Assembly: GCA_037178975.1 (NCBI GenBank)
Contig: JASJZH010000006.1
Span: 10,540,001 to 10,604,000, forward strand
DNA from: Oscheius tipulae
Taxonomy: Eukaryota > Nematoda > Chromadorea > Rhabditida > Rhabditidae
Length of the DNA stretch: 64,000 nt
Direction: 5' to 3'
Each line of letters opens with the position of its first letter. The first letter of the stretch is position 1. This document shows, one piece after another, positions 1-13,210 of the stretch. Position numbers and translations under genes: made by a program. The notes beneath the pieces are model-generated. The model did not search any database and was not told where the DNA came from. It was given only the letters and a program-made list of their open reading frames with translations.

Positions 1-427
1 AAATACCGCATTAGGAGAAAATATCCGCTGCCGAGAACAATCTGGGACGGGGAGGAGACCAGCTACTGTTTTAGAGTAGGATTATTGAAAATTTGTTTAT
101 TCTTGATTTCAGGAAAAGTCCAGGCATCTTTTACGTGACTACTATTCCAAGAATCCATATCCTAGTCCTAAGGAGAAGAAGGATTTGGCTCATCAGACCC
201 ATTTAACTATGACACAGGTATCAAATTGGTTCAAGAATCGCAGACAACGAGATCGAGCAGCAGATACGAAGCCTGGGTATGTTAAACAGCATTTTGTGAT
301 AAGAATATACCTTTACAGCGAATCTAGAACATTAAGAGCATCCCCCAGTGAAGAAGAAGAACGAAAACTGTTATATCCCAGACTATTGCCAACGATTCCC
401 CTGCCTTATGCTTATTCCCTCTACTGA
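1..427 (+). CDS. SIX1/2-class homeobox transcription factor, gene A (3' part only)
   Basis: The window opens inside the end of a SIX domain. Proposed exons are 1-75, 113-276 and 319-427; the 5' exons lie outside. Exon 1 reads [15 protein letters not shown] then [10 protein letters not shown], the junction of SIX domain and homeodomain. Exon 2 carries the rest of the homeodomain, ending in helix 3 [16 protein letters not shown], which is diagnostic of the SIX1/2 class (Asn51 present, NRR). The introns are 37 and 42 bp. The second is a multiple of three, so retention would also leave the frame open. The C-terminal tail is short (about 36 aa) and acidic/basic, ending at a TGA at 425-427. SIX1/2 proteins are nuclear DNA-binding regulators that work with Eya cofactors in head and muscle development. 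A second SIX gene follows on the same strand, as in the ceh-33/ceh-34 pair of Caenorhabditis. I cannot say which orthologue this is. Confidence 0.9.
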
Positions 428-3013
428 AGTCAACTGTCGCATCGAATAAACACCTCCCTCGCAATTTGTATCAACTTGTCTGGCAGCTGACATGAATGGT
501 CTAAACACTGCCAACTGCAGGTATAAACAGGTGACAGAACCCCCGATCCAGAGTCTCTAAGCCCGCTCCTTCCTTGAGCGGGATAGAGAGAGAGAGAGAG
601 TGATGGCGCAATCGATGTGGGTGTAACCTGATAGCTCAGGCTACCGTAAGCTGCGAACCTTGCTGGCGAAAACATGGCGCGTGCGAGTGGCTTCTGCTTC
701 TGAGGTCACCTAGCCTGTCCCTTTCGTTTTTGCCAAGCCGGAATGGAATAATTACCGTGCGTAAAAAAACCGTGTTAATAGCTCGGAGTTCGCGCACAGT
801 TGTCTTTGAAATTGATACTCTTTGTCGGCGGCCGCTAGTTCTGCGTCTCGTCAGAACTAGCGCTCCTTCACCTTCCGGCTGCCAGATGACCACAGCTGTA
901 ACTGCTACTGTCCCACAGCCAGCCGTGGGAGAGCAGTAGTTGTCTCTTCGACAGACTCTGGTCCCCAAAAAATATGAATGCCAACAATCTTGGCCCAGAT
1001 GAGGACGACCCCAATGCCGTGTTGCACCGGCTGGCAGGTGTCAGTCAGCTTGTGACATGCTACGCAGGTAGCTGCCAACTATTTGCACTTTCTTGTCGCC
1101 CTCGACATCACTCGTGTGCTGGCTCTGCAGACCTCATTAGCATACGGGCAGTAACCTCGAGCTAGTAGTACATCTGTCCATGTTTGTATAAGACTTGTTC
1201 AGTACCATTACCAGCTGTGCTCCTCGGGGGAGAAGGAAGCTTAGAGTCAATAACAAGCTCTGTCCGATCACCTGTCGTGGTAACGTTGAGAGGACATAGT
1301 ACGCTATGAGCTAGTCAACTGGAAATTTTGAAAAGCTTCAATCCGTGAAATCTCAAACCCCGACCTGTAATCAAAAGATAAAAACATGTACTCTTCCAGG
1401 TTACTGTACTTAGCAAAGCAATATCGACTTTATCTAAACTTTTTCTTACCACTTTAAACGGCGAAATTGGCACAGGGGAATTTTGCACCAGCCATTTCAT
1501 AGGATTGGTGTCTGTTAAATTAGCAAAAAACTAACATCAGTTCTAACAAGTTTGAGTTCACCGTGTTCTTTCTAAGAGTTCTTTTTTGACTAAAGTCCAA
1601 GTTTTTAGCTTTTGACAGTTGGTGACAACTTTGACTCAAGTATTTCCGAAGTTGCATAACTCATAAGCTTCGTTATTGAGCAGCGGGTCTGCATCACTGG
1701 GGGAGCTAGCAAATCATTCTCTCCAGACTTGACTTCCTATCCTTACAACAATCTCGATGGAAACCGGTCTTTTCAATCTCGAGCGGGTTACGGTAGCTTC
1801 GTGGAGCATGCCTTTGAAACTATACAAAAAGTTCTAAACTTTTAAATCAAAAGTTTGCCCTCACAATTAAAAACTCTTATCGATCCAAGCTTCCAGGATT
1901 CTGCTCCAGCTCCCGACATTCCGGACACGGCGTGACCTGTGAGGCTGTGCGAGGCGAGGGGGGCGTAACTCGAGCCGGCGTCATCACAATGCAGGCGTAC
2001 CCGGCGGCCGGCTCGGCTCATATGCTCCCGTGAGACTATCAACTTTCAAACTTATTCAGTTTCCAACTTATAGATCAAGTTACGATCCGCCCTATCGCAG
2101 TCTCCACCATTGCGCTTGACAGCTTGTTCAGTTTGCCATTTACAGGCTGCGCGACTTTTGTACTTTCTCTACTCAGCTTTGGCGACTTTTTGGTCACAGC
2201 CTGGGGTGGTTCCGAGTGATTTGATCTATTCGTTGGACTGTCCCCCAAGTCTATAATCCTTTTATAACTATGGCTTTTCAGCACTCCATCCTACAATGAA
2301 CAGGACATCGAATGTATTTGTGAATCCCTTTTTACTGAAGGCTGGCAGAGCGGGCGATGTGAACGATTGGTGAGTTATCAACATTTTGATAACACTGTTA
2401 AAGAGTTAGGGACAGCCTTGCGCAGTCTGAAAATTGCAAGATTTGAACTTGCGTTTTTGAACACCAGCCATACTTTTAACGATATTGTTAGCCCACTGTT
2501 CCTAAAAATATGATTTGCCGGATCTGTGCTATTCCTTTAATTGAATTTAAGTCTCCTAACCTTTACCGTTTCCTGCTAACTCCTTTAAATATTAATCTTT
2601 TTTGAAACTGCTATTGCCAGTATATGAACAGTTTGTCAGTTTTGCCCCAAAACTTTGATGTCAGAGCAGAAGAACAGTTAAGATAGCAGACCAGCCCAAC
2701 TTTTCAATTTTGAATGTGTTCCCTTCTTTTCTGACTATCAGCTTTCGTAACTTTCAGTCTCATATGGTCTGCTCGACTTGTATAGCCAAAGTTGTCCGCC
2801 TAAAATCGTAGATAAGTTGTTCCTGCAAAGCTGGCAACACTTCTTACATCGAAGCGAACACTTCTCGCATGACTGAAATGCTGTAAACTGTTGTAATTTC
2901 GTGGCAAAAAGTCCTGTTCAGACATCGCGATTCAAACAGCACTACGGTAATCGAGAACTCTCTTTCGAAGTCAAACAATCAATATAACACTTGTCATATC
3001 TGCTGACAACTAG
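428..3013. other. Interval between the two SIX genes
   Basis: I see no convincing exon on either strand. Short open frames here lack splice-consistent partners or recognisable domains. It probably holds the 3' end of gene A and the promoter of gene B. An N-terminal exon of gene B could be hidden in it. Confidence 0.5.
585..600. repeat. (AG)n microsatellite
   Basis: Eight uninterrupted AG dinucleotides. This is one of at least seven GA/CT tracts in the window. Confidence 0.9.
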
Positions 3014-5097
3014 CTGCCACGGTGGTACCATTGCAACAAGCTGCGAATCACCTGTTGATTGACATTGAACAGGTGGAGTGGTGGGGATCTGGGAGCTTCC
3101 TCTCTTTTGGTGTCTTAAGGGGGAAATTAGTGACAGACGTCATCAGATCCATTAAGCCCTTTTCTACCGTATGCCATCTGGCTATTGGGAGCACGGAAAT
3201 TGAAGCGCAAATATTGAGGGAGTGGAGCACACGCTCCTGTCAATACTGACTACTAGGAAAAGTTGGAATCATAAATTTTAGGCACACTTCCTCCAACAAG
3301 TACCGGCCTACTATCAGGAGAGGTTGGAGAGCTGCCTCAAAGGACAAGCCTTGTGTCTCTTTCAAACTCAGCAGTTCAAAAATTTGTATAGGTATCCAAT
3401 TGTGTGAACCCTATACAAAAATGGTTTTAGGTTACTAGAATCACACAAATTTTCCATCCACAATCATCAGATCCTCCAAGAGATGTGGCTGCGAGGTCAT
3501 TACGCGGAGGTACGACATTTTTTTGGGCACATAGCTCCATGACCAAAGTTTTGTCAACAAGCAGGGTCGTCAAGAGGGGGTTGCGCAACTCTGAGATCCC
3601 AAACTTGCCTCCCTAATCCGGCTTTTTAGGCAGAGAAGACGAAGGACAGAGAACTTGGAGCCGTCTGCAAATACCGCATCCGAAAGAAGAATCCATTTCC
3701 CAAGACGATATGGGATGGGGAGGAGACTACCTACTGCTTCAAAGTAGGAGATGTGTACTATAATCATTGTTCATCTTTTTTATAGTCAAAATCCAGGAAA
3801 TCACTGAAAGATGCTTATATCCAGTCACAATATCCATCTGTGGAAGAAAAACGACGATTAGCAGCCTCGACGGGCTTGTCAGTCACACAGGTACTAAATT
3901 TTTAGTTTTTCTATAAAAGAAAGTTTAGGTGTCAAACTGGTTCAAGAACAAACGCCAGCGTGATCGAGCCAATGGCAACCTCGACAAGTAGGTTTAGAGT
4001 TTATGTACTCAGCAGAAGGATTAGCACACTTGAGGACCCCCGATTATGTAATGAATCCACAGGGCTGTTTGTCGTTAATGACCCTCTGTTGACTTCCCAC
4101 TGGGTGGTTTTGCATGGCTCTCCCTGATCTGTCCCACTTTCGCGGAATTCTAGGATTGGTTTTGAAAAATGACAATTTTGAGAAGGTATCGTTCTGTAAT
4201 TGGAGAGTACAAACTAAAAATTTGTCTTTCTATGTTGCAATAGCTACATCTTGTCAATGTGTCACCATCAACCAGCAAAAAACAAGCTGTATCTATCAAC
4301 ACAGATCAAATGATATGTCCTGGTTCAGATTTCATTCCAGTACAAAACTTTGCCTCCTACGTTTTTCTCAATTAGACTGCAATGACAGGTTGTCTTGCCC
4401 GCAGAATGAGCTGATTAGAATTTAGATTTTTTTTTGTCCAAGTGTTGCGGATAGCCCAAAACTTTTGTTTATATCCAAATGGACGAGACTGAGAATGGAT
4501 AGACGGATTGGCATATGTTTTATTTTTTCACCTCATTATTATTCAAGCTCATTGACACTTCAGTTAGACAATAACTGTACCAACTGCTGTCCTCCCGCTG
4601 TGTCAGCGCCTTAGCTGTTCACCACTGTCACCTGTTAGAAGTAGGGTCAAGAGATAAACACCTTTCTCTACCGTAGTGTGTGTTTCGCTGACCACTTCAC
4701 CCCTCCCTAGTTGGCTGTCCAGCTAACACGGGCTGTTTGCCGACACCGGCGGGTGACTCTTGTTCCTTTGTTCACTTCACAGAGAGAGAGAGAGAGAGAG
4801 CGAGGCTACGGTCAGTCTGGGTCAGCCGGACAGGGGCAGAAAAAGCAGCTTGACAGCTTTTTATCAAGATGTTTCAGGAATTCTGTGAAGTCTGAAAGTG
4901 ACGAGGGATGCTCCTCGGGACGAGATTCCAACGGTCGAGATGCACCACCTCCACAGGCGACGTCGCTTCTTGAGGCCACTACCCAGCACCCATTTGATGT
5001 TCAGTCCTACTACAATCCGGCAACTAACCCCTACTTCTCAATCAGCTCTAACATTTATACCAATCCTAGTGATATCTTCTCAATTCATCAGCTATGA
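3014..5097 (+). CDS. SIX1/2-class homeobox transcription factor, gene B
   Basis: Confident exons are 3282-3391, 3431-3509, 3630-3743, 3786-3890, 3929-3987 and 4878-5097; 3014-3072 is a tentative N-terminal exon. The frame is continuous through the confident exons, ending at TGA 5095-5097. The SIX domain runs through the first three: [16 protein letters not shown], then [18 protein letters not shown], then LRGHYAEAEK. The homeodomain starts at [14 protein letters not shown] and ends with [15 protein letters not shown]. Here the usual NRR is NKR, a conservative change. The fifth exon ends CTCGACAA|GTAGGT in phase 2 and joins the last exon cleanly; reading on instead meets a TAG at once. The last exon encodes a Ser/Asp/Glu-rich then Tyr/Asn-rich tail ([15 protein letters not shown]), a plausible transactivation region. 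The initiator codon was not found. Gene B looks like a tandem paralogue of gene A, more diverged in its SIX domain. Confidence 0.88.
4781..4800. repeat. (GA)10 microsatellite in the last intron of SIX gene B
   Basis: Twenty uninterrupted bases of AG repeat, 77 bp upstream of the last-exon acceptor of SIX gene B. Confidence 0.9.
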
Positions 5098-8000
5098 TCT
5101 ATGTTGCAGCTCGTTCTCTAGTCAGCCTCCCCCCGTTGCATGTTGTCATACTATTTTTTAGTCGGAGAGGGGGCCATGTCCTACACCTCACAGTATTATC
5201 GCCAAGCTCTAACATGTGTCCCTCGAGTATTTTAATATTTTATGCAATGATTATTGCCCACTGACCATTGTGTTTTTACTCGCGCCATAAATTGTGTTCT
5301 GTCAACGTGCTCAATGCCCTCGGGAGCTTCGGCAGCCCTCTCAAATCAAAATCTTCATAATATGTAAGCTGGACAAGGAAAGAGTGGGATGATCGAAAAG
5401 AGAGAGTGAAACCCGTGTTGTGGTCCTGGTGAAGGAGGAGAAGAACCCGTGTCTAGATCAGACGATGAATGACAATCAACAGAAATAGCAGCAGTAGTCG
5501 AAATGATGTTCCTTGAGCAGAATTGCACAGCGGACCGTGACAGCCACAAATAGTTAGCCGGATAGGCTCCAGCTCTCGTCTGTGTGCCGTCGGAATGAAT
5601 AGTTCTTTCGACGTTGTATCTAAAATGTGCGTTGTAAAAAACATTACAAAAGATTACCTATACACCCGGCATGATCCCCTAAAGCCCGGATTATGCTATT
5701 ATTGTAGCCGTGAATGTCCGAAAGACATCCTCGAACATAGCCATGACGTCTCCTCCCTGGAAAGGAAATGACTACTATTATGGTCAGACTCTATCCTTAC
5801 CTCCCACCACGTCATTCATTCGTAACGTAATGCACATGTCCGAGCAGTTCTTCACGTACAAGAAGTTTCGATCCAGACTGAAAATTATTTTATACACTAA
5901 ACTGTTTTGATCAGTTTTTTAATTGACTACTTCAGAAAATGATCCTATTTACTTAAAATACACTAAGTCAAACTGTACTCGATCGTTGTTTGACAGATTG
6001 ACAGACTTAGGACATTGTTTTTTCCTAACCGTACGTTTACAGTTTTTAGGGAACAGTTTTTCTAGGCAAGACTTATCAAAACCTTATTAAAAAAACCAAG
6101 TGCTTATTACAGTGACTCGTTTTCTCGGTACGGTTGCGCTCTCATTCTCTTAGTCGAAACAGTACCATTTCTCTCTTTGAGCCAGTGAAAAAAAAACAGA
6201 AGAGTACAAACAGTCATCAAAGTTGTGACTAGCAACTAGTCACTACCTGGCTATGTAACTTTCAAATGGTCCAAACAGGCCTTGGTACCAAAAGTTGAGG
6301 CTTATAACTTGCTAATAAATCATTGGTAGGGATCTATTGACAACTGTGAGCGTTTCCTTTAACAATGTTTTTCAAAGAACCAAAACAAAACAAACCTATT
6401 TCGATCGCAGTGATTGTCGAAAGACATCGGTTTCCTGTATAGATGCGAGATGTAGTCAAAGTTGTCCTCCAGATACGGGCTCATGCAGCTGTAGCACGGC
6501 AGCCGTAGTGCTGAAAAACTTAGCGTCATAACCGTTTAAGGCCCAATTATGGTTTTCCGGCAATACGTTAAACTCGTATTTCGGAGGTTGTCAAGTGTTT
6601 TCTGTTTTTCCTTCTCTACGTGCAGACACACTGCTGAACCTAAAGGAGAAACCCATTGTTTCGGACTTCTTCCGCGATTGTTTTGCGCCCAACTACGAGT
6701 GTCAATCAAGCTGGCGCGCAAAGAGGCGAATCACTCCCAGCTGCGCATTCCTGAACACAGGAGGATGCTAATTTAAATGCATGATGAATGAACTTTATTT
6801 AGTCAGTCCCCTTTAGTGAGCCATTTTTTGTGTAGATAGCAGCGTAGGCAACCGGAAATTGAAGAGATTTATCCGGAGTCTTGGGGGCCCAGCGAGAGTG
6901 AAAGACATCATTTGAGTGATGAGGGGAACGGCTGGTCGCCCCGAGCGCGTTTTGGGAATAGAAAAAGACGAGCTTGACTGCGAGGAATATATTAGCTGAG
7001 ATATACACGTAGTATACATAGAACGTGATATTTGAATTGGGAAGAGATACCACGCATTAGAGAGATTACGATACTTAGGTACTTCCAGAGACACATGAAT
7101 CTGTTAGATTAAGGGGCAGTCAAGCAGAAGTCACTTGGGAAAGCGGGGACAGAACTTAACAACTTTGACAATTGTGAAGTCAGATTTGTAGACAACGACT
7201 TTGATGATGTTGGGCAACATTGCATGATAGCAGAGTCAGTTTTGACGTAGAATGTGACAGATTATGACAGAAGAACTGTAAATTTTTGGCAGAAGATCTC
7301 AAGTCACCGGTTTTGACAGAAAATGTCTAGAATCTTGATTCTCTTTGAAGCATCTCTATCTCTGCATGATACTCCCATCCCCCAAGTTTTTACAAATTAG
7401 AATCCTCCCGACCCCACTTCATTTTGAAGAGTCCTCGTCTCTCGATGTTGCCCTTTGGCCCGGAAAACTGCGGGAAGTGCATAAATCGCGACCTGCGAGG
7501 AATGATTAGGCATTCCTTCAAACTAACGTGACGGCGTTCCCCGGTATTTCGGATGGACCCATATGGCGTCGACTACTTTGGGAGCGCGTTGGACCAGATT
7601 AGGGCAACGATCCAATTAAAAGACAACGAGAAGCGCCGCATTAACGCCCGCTCAAGCGACAATCCTACGTACCTCTCAAGTGGAAATCAAGCGCAAAGTG
7701 AGGGTCAAGCTGGGTACAAAAAGTTGATAGGCAGACTGAAAGAAAGAGAGCAACCTGTGGAGAAGTCGGAGACATTGGCTAGAAGATAGGAGAAGAGCTG
7801 GAGGACGTCTGCCGCCATAGCAGACAATGTCCGTCGAGAGGGTATGAGTGACAAGTCGGTCCGGATTGGATTTAGCCCTCTGAGGCCTCCATTTCGATGA
7901 CTGACGCCTTCAAACGCGCTAATTCCGCCATTTCTTCACACTAGCATCACAGCCATCAAAAACACTATTTTGGCCCCAGACGGTGGCCTAGTATCCTGTG

Positions 8001-10758
8001 CTTCATTTGGCTGCGAATTCCGGGGGACACCTCTGCTCTTTTACTTCCGGTAGAAAAGCTCAATCAGCTGAACATAGGCCAATTCCGCCATTTGCAGGCC
8101 ATCGGAAGAGGAAATAGCACATCTGCACCCCGGAATAATCTTCTTTTAATAACTTTCACTAAGTTTCTTGAGCGCTCCCTATCTAATTAATCTCGTCGGG
8201 AGACTGAGCACGGGAGATAAATGAAAGAGCACCTGCTCCTTGCTGTCCCCATGAAGCAAAAATTGCCTCCTCACTCGAAGAGCGTTTCATCTTATCGAAG
8301 GTGTCGCGGAAAAGTGTGTAACAGCTTCGGTAGAGCCATTAGTTGCGATAACATGCGGAGCGCTTTGATCGTCTGACAGGAGCTTCCCTCAAAAGATTTA
8401 GCAGTTTACAGCGACATCTGGACAGACGACCTTTGACGCTCTTCTTGTAGCAATGAATTAACTTTTTCAGGCCTAGACTAATCCAGATGATGAACAGCTA
8501 AATCTGCTATTCATGAATATGTCCGGAAATTACTTTGTTCAATGAGAAGACTTCAGGCGGAAAATGTTCAAAACGGCAATTAGGTAGAAAGTAGCAGGAC
8601 CACAATTATGCAGGTGTGTGTTTAGAAGGGACAGAGTTATTAAAGTTTTTCAGACGCTACTTCCTGTGTACCCGTTTTTTCTTCCAGCTTTCCTCAGAGG
8701 CTTCTGGAGGTATAAAAACGAAATATGTGTGCATGGAGCCGTGGCAATTTGATGAGCCATTGTCGACTGAAGAGAGAGGAGTGCTCTAGCCCAATCTAGA
8801 CGAATATCAAGACGTTTATGAGAAAAGGTGCTCCCGACGGACCCCGACGAAGAGCTCATCCCCAAAACTCGTCAGCCGGTGCGAAACCTCGTTAGTGCAT
8901 CTGCTCTGCCCTATTTCGCATGGAGGGCCGCCAACACACCTATTACCCGGGGCCCAAAACGAACTGCCAAATGGGTCCCCAGAAGATAGAAGAAGGGGGT
9001 TAGAGGTGTGGGGCGACGAGGGTCCTTAGTGCACCCCAGGGACGGCACAGGAAAACGGGCCTTCTGGTCCGCTTAAGGTGCCAAAGCGACAACCATCTCC
9101 CCACTCCCATATTGACAAGATTGCTAGCTAGAAGTCTATGCGAAAATGTTTGGAAATTACTGGTATTTCAGAGACAATTGACAGCTTAACGCTTCACATC
9201 TTGTTAATTAATTGCAGAGAGAAAGACGTCAAGGTTAGGAGGCGCAAATTGAAAAACATGGAATCAAGCGAAAGAAATTGAAGTCCTCGACAGAAGAGGC
9301 TCTTCTGAAAAAGGAGAGAGAGTCTTGAACAAACTTGGATCAAAAAAGTGTGTCTACTAGCGCTGAGGATCAGATTGGACAGAGGAGTGGTTAGAGAATC
9401 GTAGTAGAAATAGAGGTAGAAGTCTAGAGACTTCTATAAGAAAATGCCAACCTGAGTCTTCAAAAGTAGCCGGATCGTGTACATTAGCGAGAATAAAGGA
9501 GAAGAGTTTTGTGAACTGTGAGGTCATTTGGACCGGCTGTCCTCTCCTCTGTTTCTGCTGCTCAGATACAGGTAGAGTAGCCGTCATTGGAGTCGGCTGC
9601 GCATCGCCGGCGCCGCCACGAGGCAGGTGCGGCCAGAGGGGGGCGGGGCACGTAACGCTGTTTAGAGCGCTTGCGAGCGAATAAAACGAATCAGGCACCG
9701 CCATGCCTGAGTGACGAGGCCTAGAAAGAGTGCTACTCGGACAGAGAGACAGACAGGATGCTCACTTGATACGATAAGCTCTAACTTGGCAACCACAACT
9801 CATGCGAAAAATATCAAGGAGCCAGTGTTTTGCAGCTGTTTTCCGAGCTTATTGGAAATTTTGAGCAGGTTTCTTTGTTTTTGAACTGTAGTTTCTTAAG
9901 CCATATGCTATAATACCGGTCAGCGTACACTTGTTTTAGGCTTCTCACAAGCCTTGATCTTGAAGTACCCTCTGCTCTCTCCACAGATCACCATCTTCAA
10001 AGAGATCAACATGTCTAGTCAGCAACACCCTGCTAACCACATCAACTCTTCAATATCACATTTTTCCCTCCCAAAGAAAAACGACCCTTCTTACCAGTCT
10101 CTGACCACAAGTTGCGCAAAGATTAGCCAGATTAACTGTTATAAATGAGCAGAATTTGCCGATCCCCTAGGAGGTCAAGAACTCTTTCCCCCTATACAGC
10201 ACAAGAATTATTCAGATACGGTAGCCGATTAGGCAGTTTCTTGATGGACAGGCTTGAAGCCGCACGGTGACTGCTGGCTTATTTATGCGGCAATTATACT
10301 ATTAGGTGTCGAGAGTTTGCTTGGGGGGTCGGCCTCGTAAAAGGACTTCAACGAAGTGACAGAGGGACTTTTTTTCAGAAAACAAATATTTTCTACCCCA
10401 TCCTCGGAGTGGCAATGAAACAGCACTCTCTGCCAGATTGTCGCATGCTTACAAGTAGTTAAACACGCATGTAATTTGCATAATTGCGTAAGATTCAAGA
10501 ATAGTCAAGGACAGCCGATCCTGACATGAAACTTTTACCTTGACTCTTCCAGCGCTGCTGCGGATGCTGATCTTTCCAGCCGGCCGTGCTGCCAGCAGAT
10601 TCAATGCCAACTATGAAGAGAATTCCGATAAGGAATATCATATCTAAAAATGGCTGGAAAAGTTGGTATTGGGAAGTAGAGAGGGAGGAAGAAAAAAAAG
10701 CTTGTTCTAGCAGAATAATCATGTCGGCTATCATGTTACGCTGGTACTGCCGTGGATG

Positions 10759-10775
10759 GAGAGAGAGAGAGAGAG
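10759..10775. repeat. (GA)n microsatellite
   Basis: Uninterrupted GA dinucleotides in the gene-poor interval. Confidence 0.85.
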
Positions 10776-12550
10776 GAAACGAACCGAGATGGGTACCGTG
10801 TGTGATAATTTCCTTTTGTGTGGGAAGGAGCGCGCATGATCTCGCAAATGTACTTCGAGATGGGCGTTGAAAGCCGGGCGGGGTCATTCATCACTCGAGC
10901 AGCTCACAAACTTGGTCATGTTCGTTTTTCTCAGACTCCATTCTCTTAACACATTCTTCCCTGGAAAGCACTCCCAGTCCATTTGCTGATGGAGGCATTT
11001 TTTGGCTCGCTGCGGGTAGGCACACATACACACATACACATTTTGGACGCGGTATAGTATAGGCGTGAAGATCAAAGTAATAGGTCTCTCTAAAGATGGG
11101 AGGTCATGAGGTGGACATGGAAGTGACTGTGGGCGTGCCTTCGAGGAGTGTGGGTAGCCAGCTAATAGCAACTGACAACGGAAATTACTGGCGCAGCGAC
11201 AGATCGCACCAGATAGGGTGCGAGCTTCTGAAGTCATCAGGTTGTTTTCCCAGGTCATGTAGGTAAACATAAATCAGTTGGGGGAGATCTTGTGGCGGAG
11301 GCCAGTTGTGCCAACTGTCGTCAATTAGTCAAGAACTGGTAAAAGAGTAGCTGAAGAAAAAAAGGCCTCACTGTAGGTATGAGTGACCAAAAAAAGAATC
11401 AGTGAAAGGTCCGGAACGTTTCAATCAGACCTAATGGCGATTCGGGGGGTGCATGGAGACAGAGGGAGAGAGGACCACTAGCTCACATTCAATTTCTACG
11501 CAGGTGTGGCACCATGGTCTATACGCAGTTCCAGCTCATAAAGCAGGAGACGAATGGCAAGAGGCCAGATTGCTTAAAAGGGTGGTGCGTAAACAGCGCG
11601 CAATGTTCCCCGGCCAATTTCCTTCTTCGCACCCGCAGACAATAGAAATCAGTGACAGGACTCCTAACACACTCAGCCTCCAAATCAAACGACAGAGTGC
11701 GATGAAGCTGGTCTTCTACCGTGAGACGGATGCGCGAGCACTAGGCATGAAATAGAGTGAGCAGTCCGCAGCCTGTTGCCTAGGAAGAGGATTACCGTGG
11801 CGGGAAGGGCGTCCCGAGCTCAGTGTCAATCAAGGTAGGCCCAGCCTTGGAAGTTCTTTAAACAAAACGTATTGGTCAAGCAAACTTAGAGGTTACAAAG
11901 AGTCACTAAAACACTGTATCCATGTGAAATCTTAAACTTTTTTAAGTTGACGAACTTTTCAGCACTTATGACAAGCGGTTTCCGGCTAGAGACTAAACGT
12001 TCAAAGGTTGTATCGTGTTTTAAGACTTTTTAAATAGGTGTTGAATATCATTGAATAGGTGTTTTTCACGTAGAAGTCTTGGACACGAGTTAAAAGTAAC
12101 AGAATTTCAAAAGATTCTAGTTCAGTGATGTACAGCAAAACCAACATTTCAGACTTTAGCAAAAGGGAAGGGAATTTAAGCTGCTACAGAAATGGTACGG
12201 TTAACATCAAAATGATCTTTTAACAAGTGAAGTACTGTCGCTGTTACAATAAAAACATTTAATGGAAAGTATTGAGGATTACCAGTCTATGCTGCAACGA
12301 GTTGTGGACCCTAGAAAAGACAAAACTGCAAATTCATCCGAACGACCCCCGGTTCAAGCAAACCTGTCAATACTGTTTGTCTCCGCAAAAAGAAGAAATA
12401 ACAACGTCAAATGGAGGAGAACAGCGCTGTGAAGATATATACGGATTAGCTTATGCAGGCGCATCTCACCTGCTCTCTCCCCGCCGCTACCACTGCCTCA
12501 TCTCTTCTTTACATCATTTTATCCAGCCCGGGGCAGATATGTTTGAGACA

Positions 12551-12568
12551 GAGAGAGAGAGAGAGAGA
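12551..12568. repeat. (GA)n microsatellite
   Basis: Nine uninterrupted GA dinucleotides in the gene-poor interval. Confidence 0.85.
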
Positions 12569-13082
12569 AGGGGAGAGACTTTATACTCACAATATCACGC
12601 CCTGTTGCCTCAAGGCTCTATATCTTTGCGCCATCAGTGCATTCTCCACTAATGAAAGGGTGCAGCCAGGCATCAAATCAAATCTCGACCCTGATAAAGT
12701 TAACGCCTCGCGCCATTCATTTAACGCCAATATAAGGCTCGGAGCAGTCCTCCATGCTCTTTCCTGGAATGACAACAATAGCAACAGAGATGTTTTATGA
12801 CACATTAGGGCTCTAAGAAAAACTATTCGGGGGTGAGAAAAGACCTAAGAGGGAAAAAGATGCGCTACACATACACGAGAGCCCATTATCTTCGTCCTAG
12901 CGCGGATTAAATTATGAGACGGGGCGACAGGGATATGTAAAAGCAAATAGAAGACAAAATATAACGGTGAGCATTCAAGACAATGAATTCATCAGGTTTT
13001 TTGAGTCAAGGGTAAGGTAAGGCACAGTAAGTAGAAGATAGAGATGTAAGGGGAACCCGTGTAGAATGGAGTACTGAGTAAA

Positions 13083-13113
13083 GGGGGGGAAGGGAAAGGG
13101 GGAAAAGGGGGGG
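13083..13113 (+). other. Four-run G-tract, predicted G-quadruplex
   Basis: Runs of 7, 3, 5 and 7 guanines are separated by loops of 2, 3 and 4 adenines, which satisfies the usual G3+ N1-7 quadruplex rule. It lies about 100 bp beyond the ape-1 stop codon, on the strand that is the transcription template for ape-1. Confidence 0.8.
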
Positions 13114-13210
13114 AAGAGAAAGACGTCTATTTGTTATCAGCTTCGATCGGGATGTTGAACATGATGAAGTTCAATCTAGAAGTGGTTGATTGTAAAAATA
13201 GAGAAATGTT

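Larger units (their letters stand above)
5098..13210. other. Gene-poor interval, 8.1 kb
   Basis: No exon chain could be built on either strand. The longest open frames (for example 7553-7789 on +, 78 codons; 9357-9704 on -, 115 codons; 10495-10887 on -, 130 codons) have no recognisable domain, signal peptide or splice-compatible neighbour and look like chance. GA microsatellites lie at 10759-10775 and 12551-12568, and a short CA-rich stretch near 11021-11042. The interval may hold distal control sequence for the SIX genes. Confidence 0.5.

Noticed and set aside
7553-7789. 78-codon plus-strand frame starting MDPYGVDYFGSALDQIRATI
   Set aside because: No domain, no introns or neighbours, and its length is within chance for this sequence.
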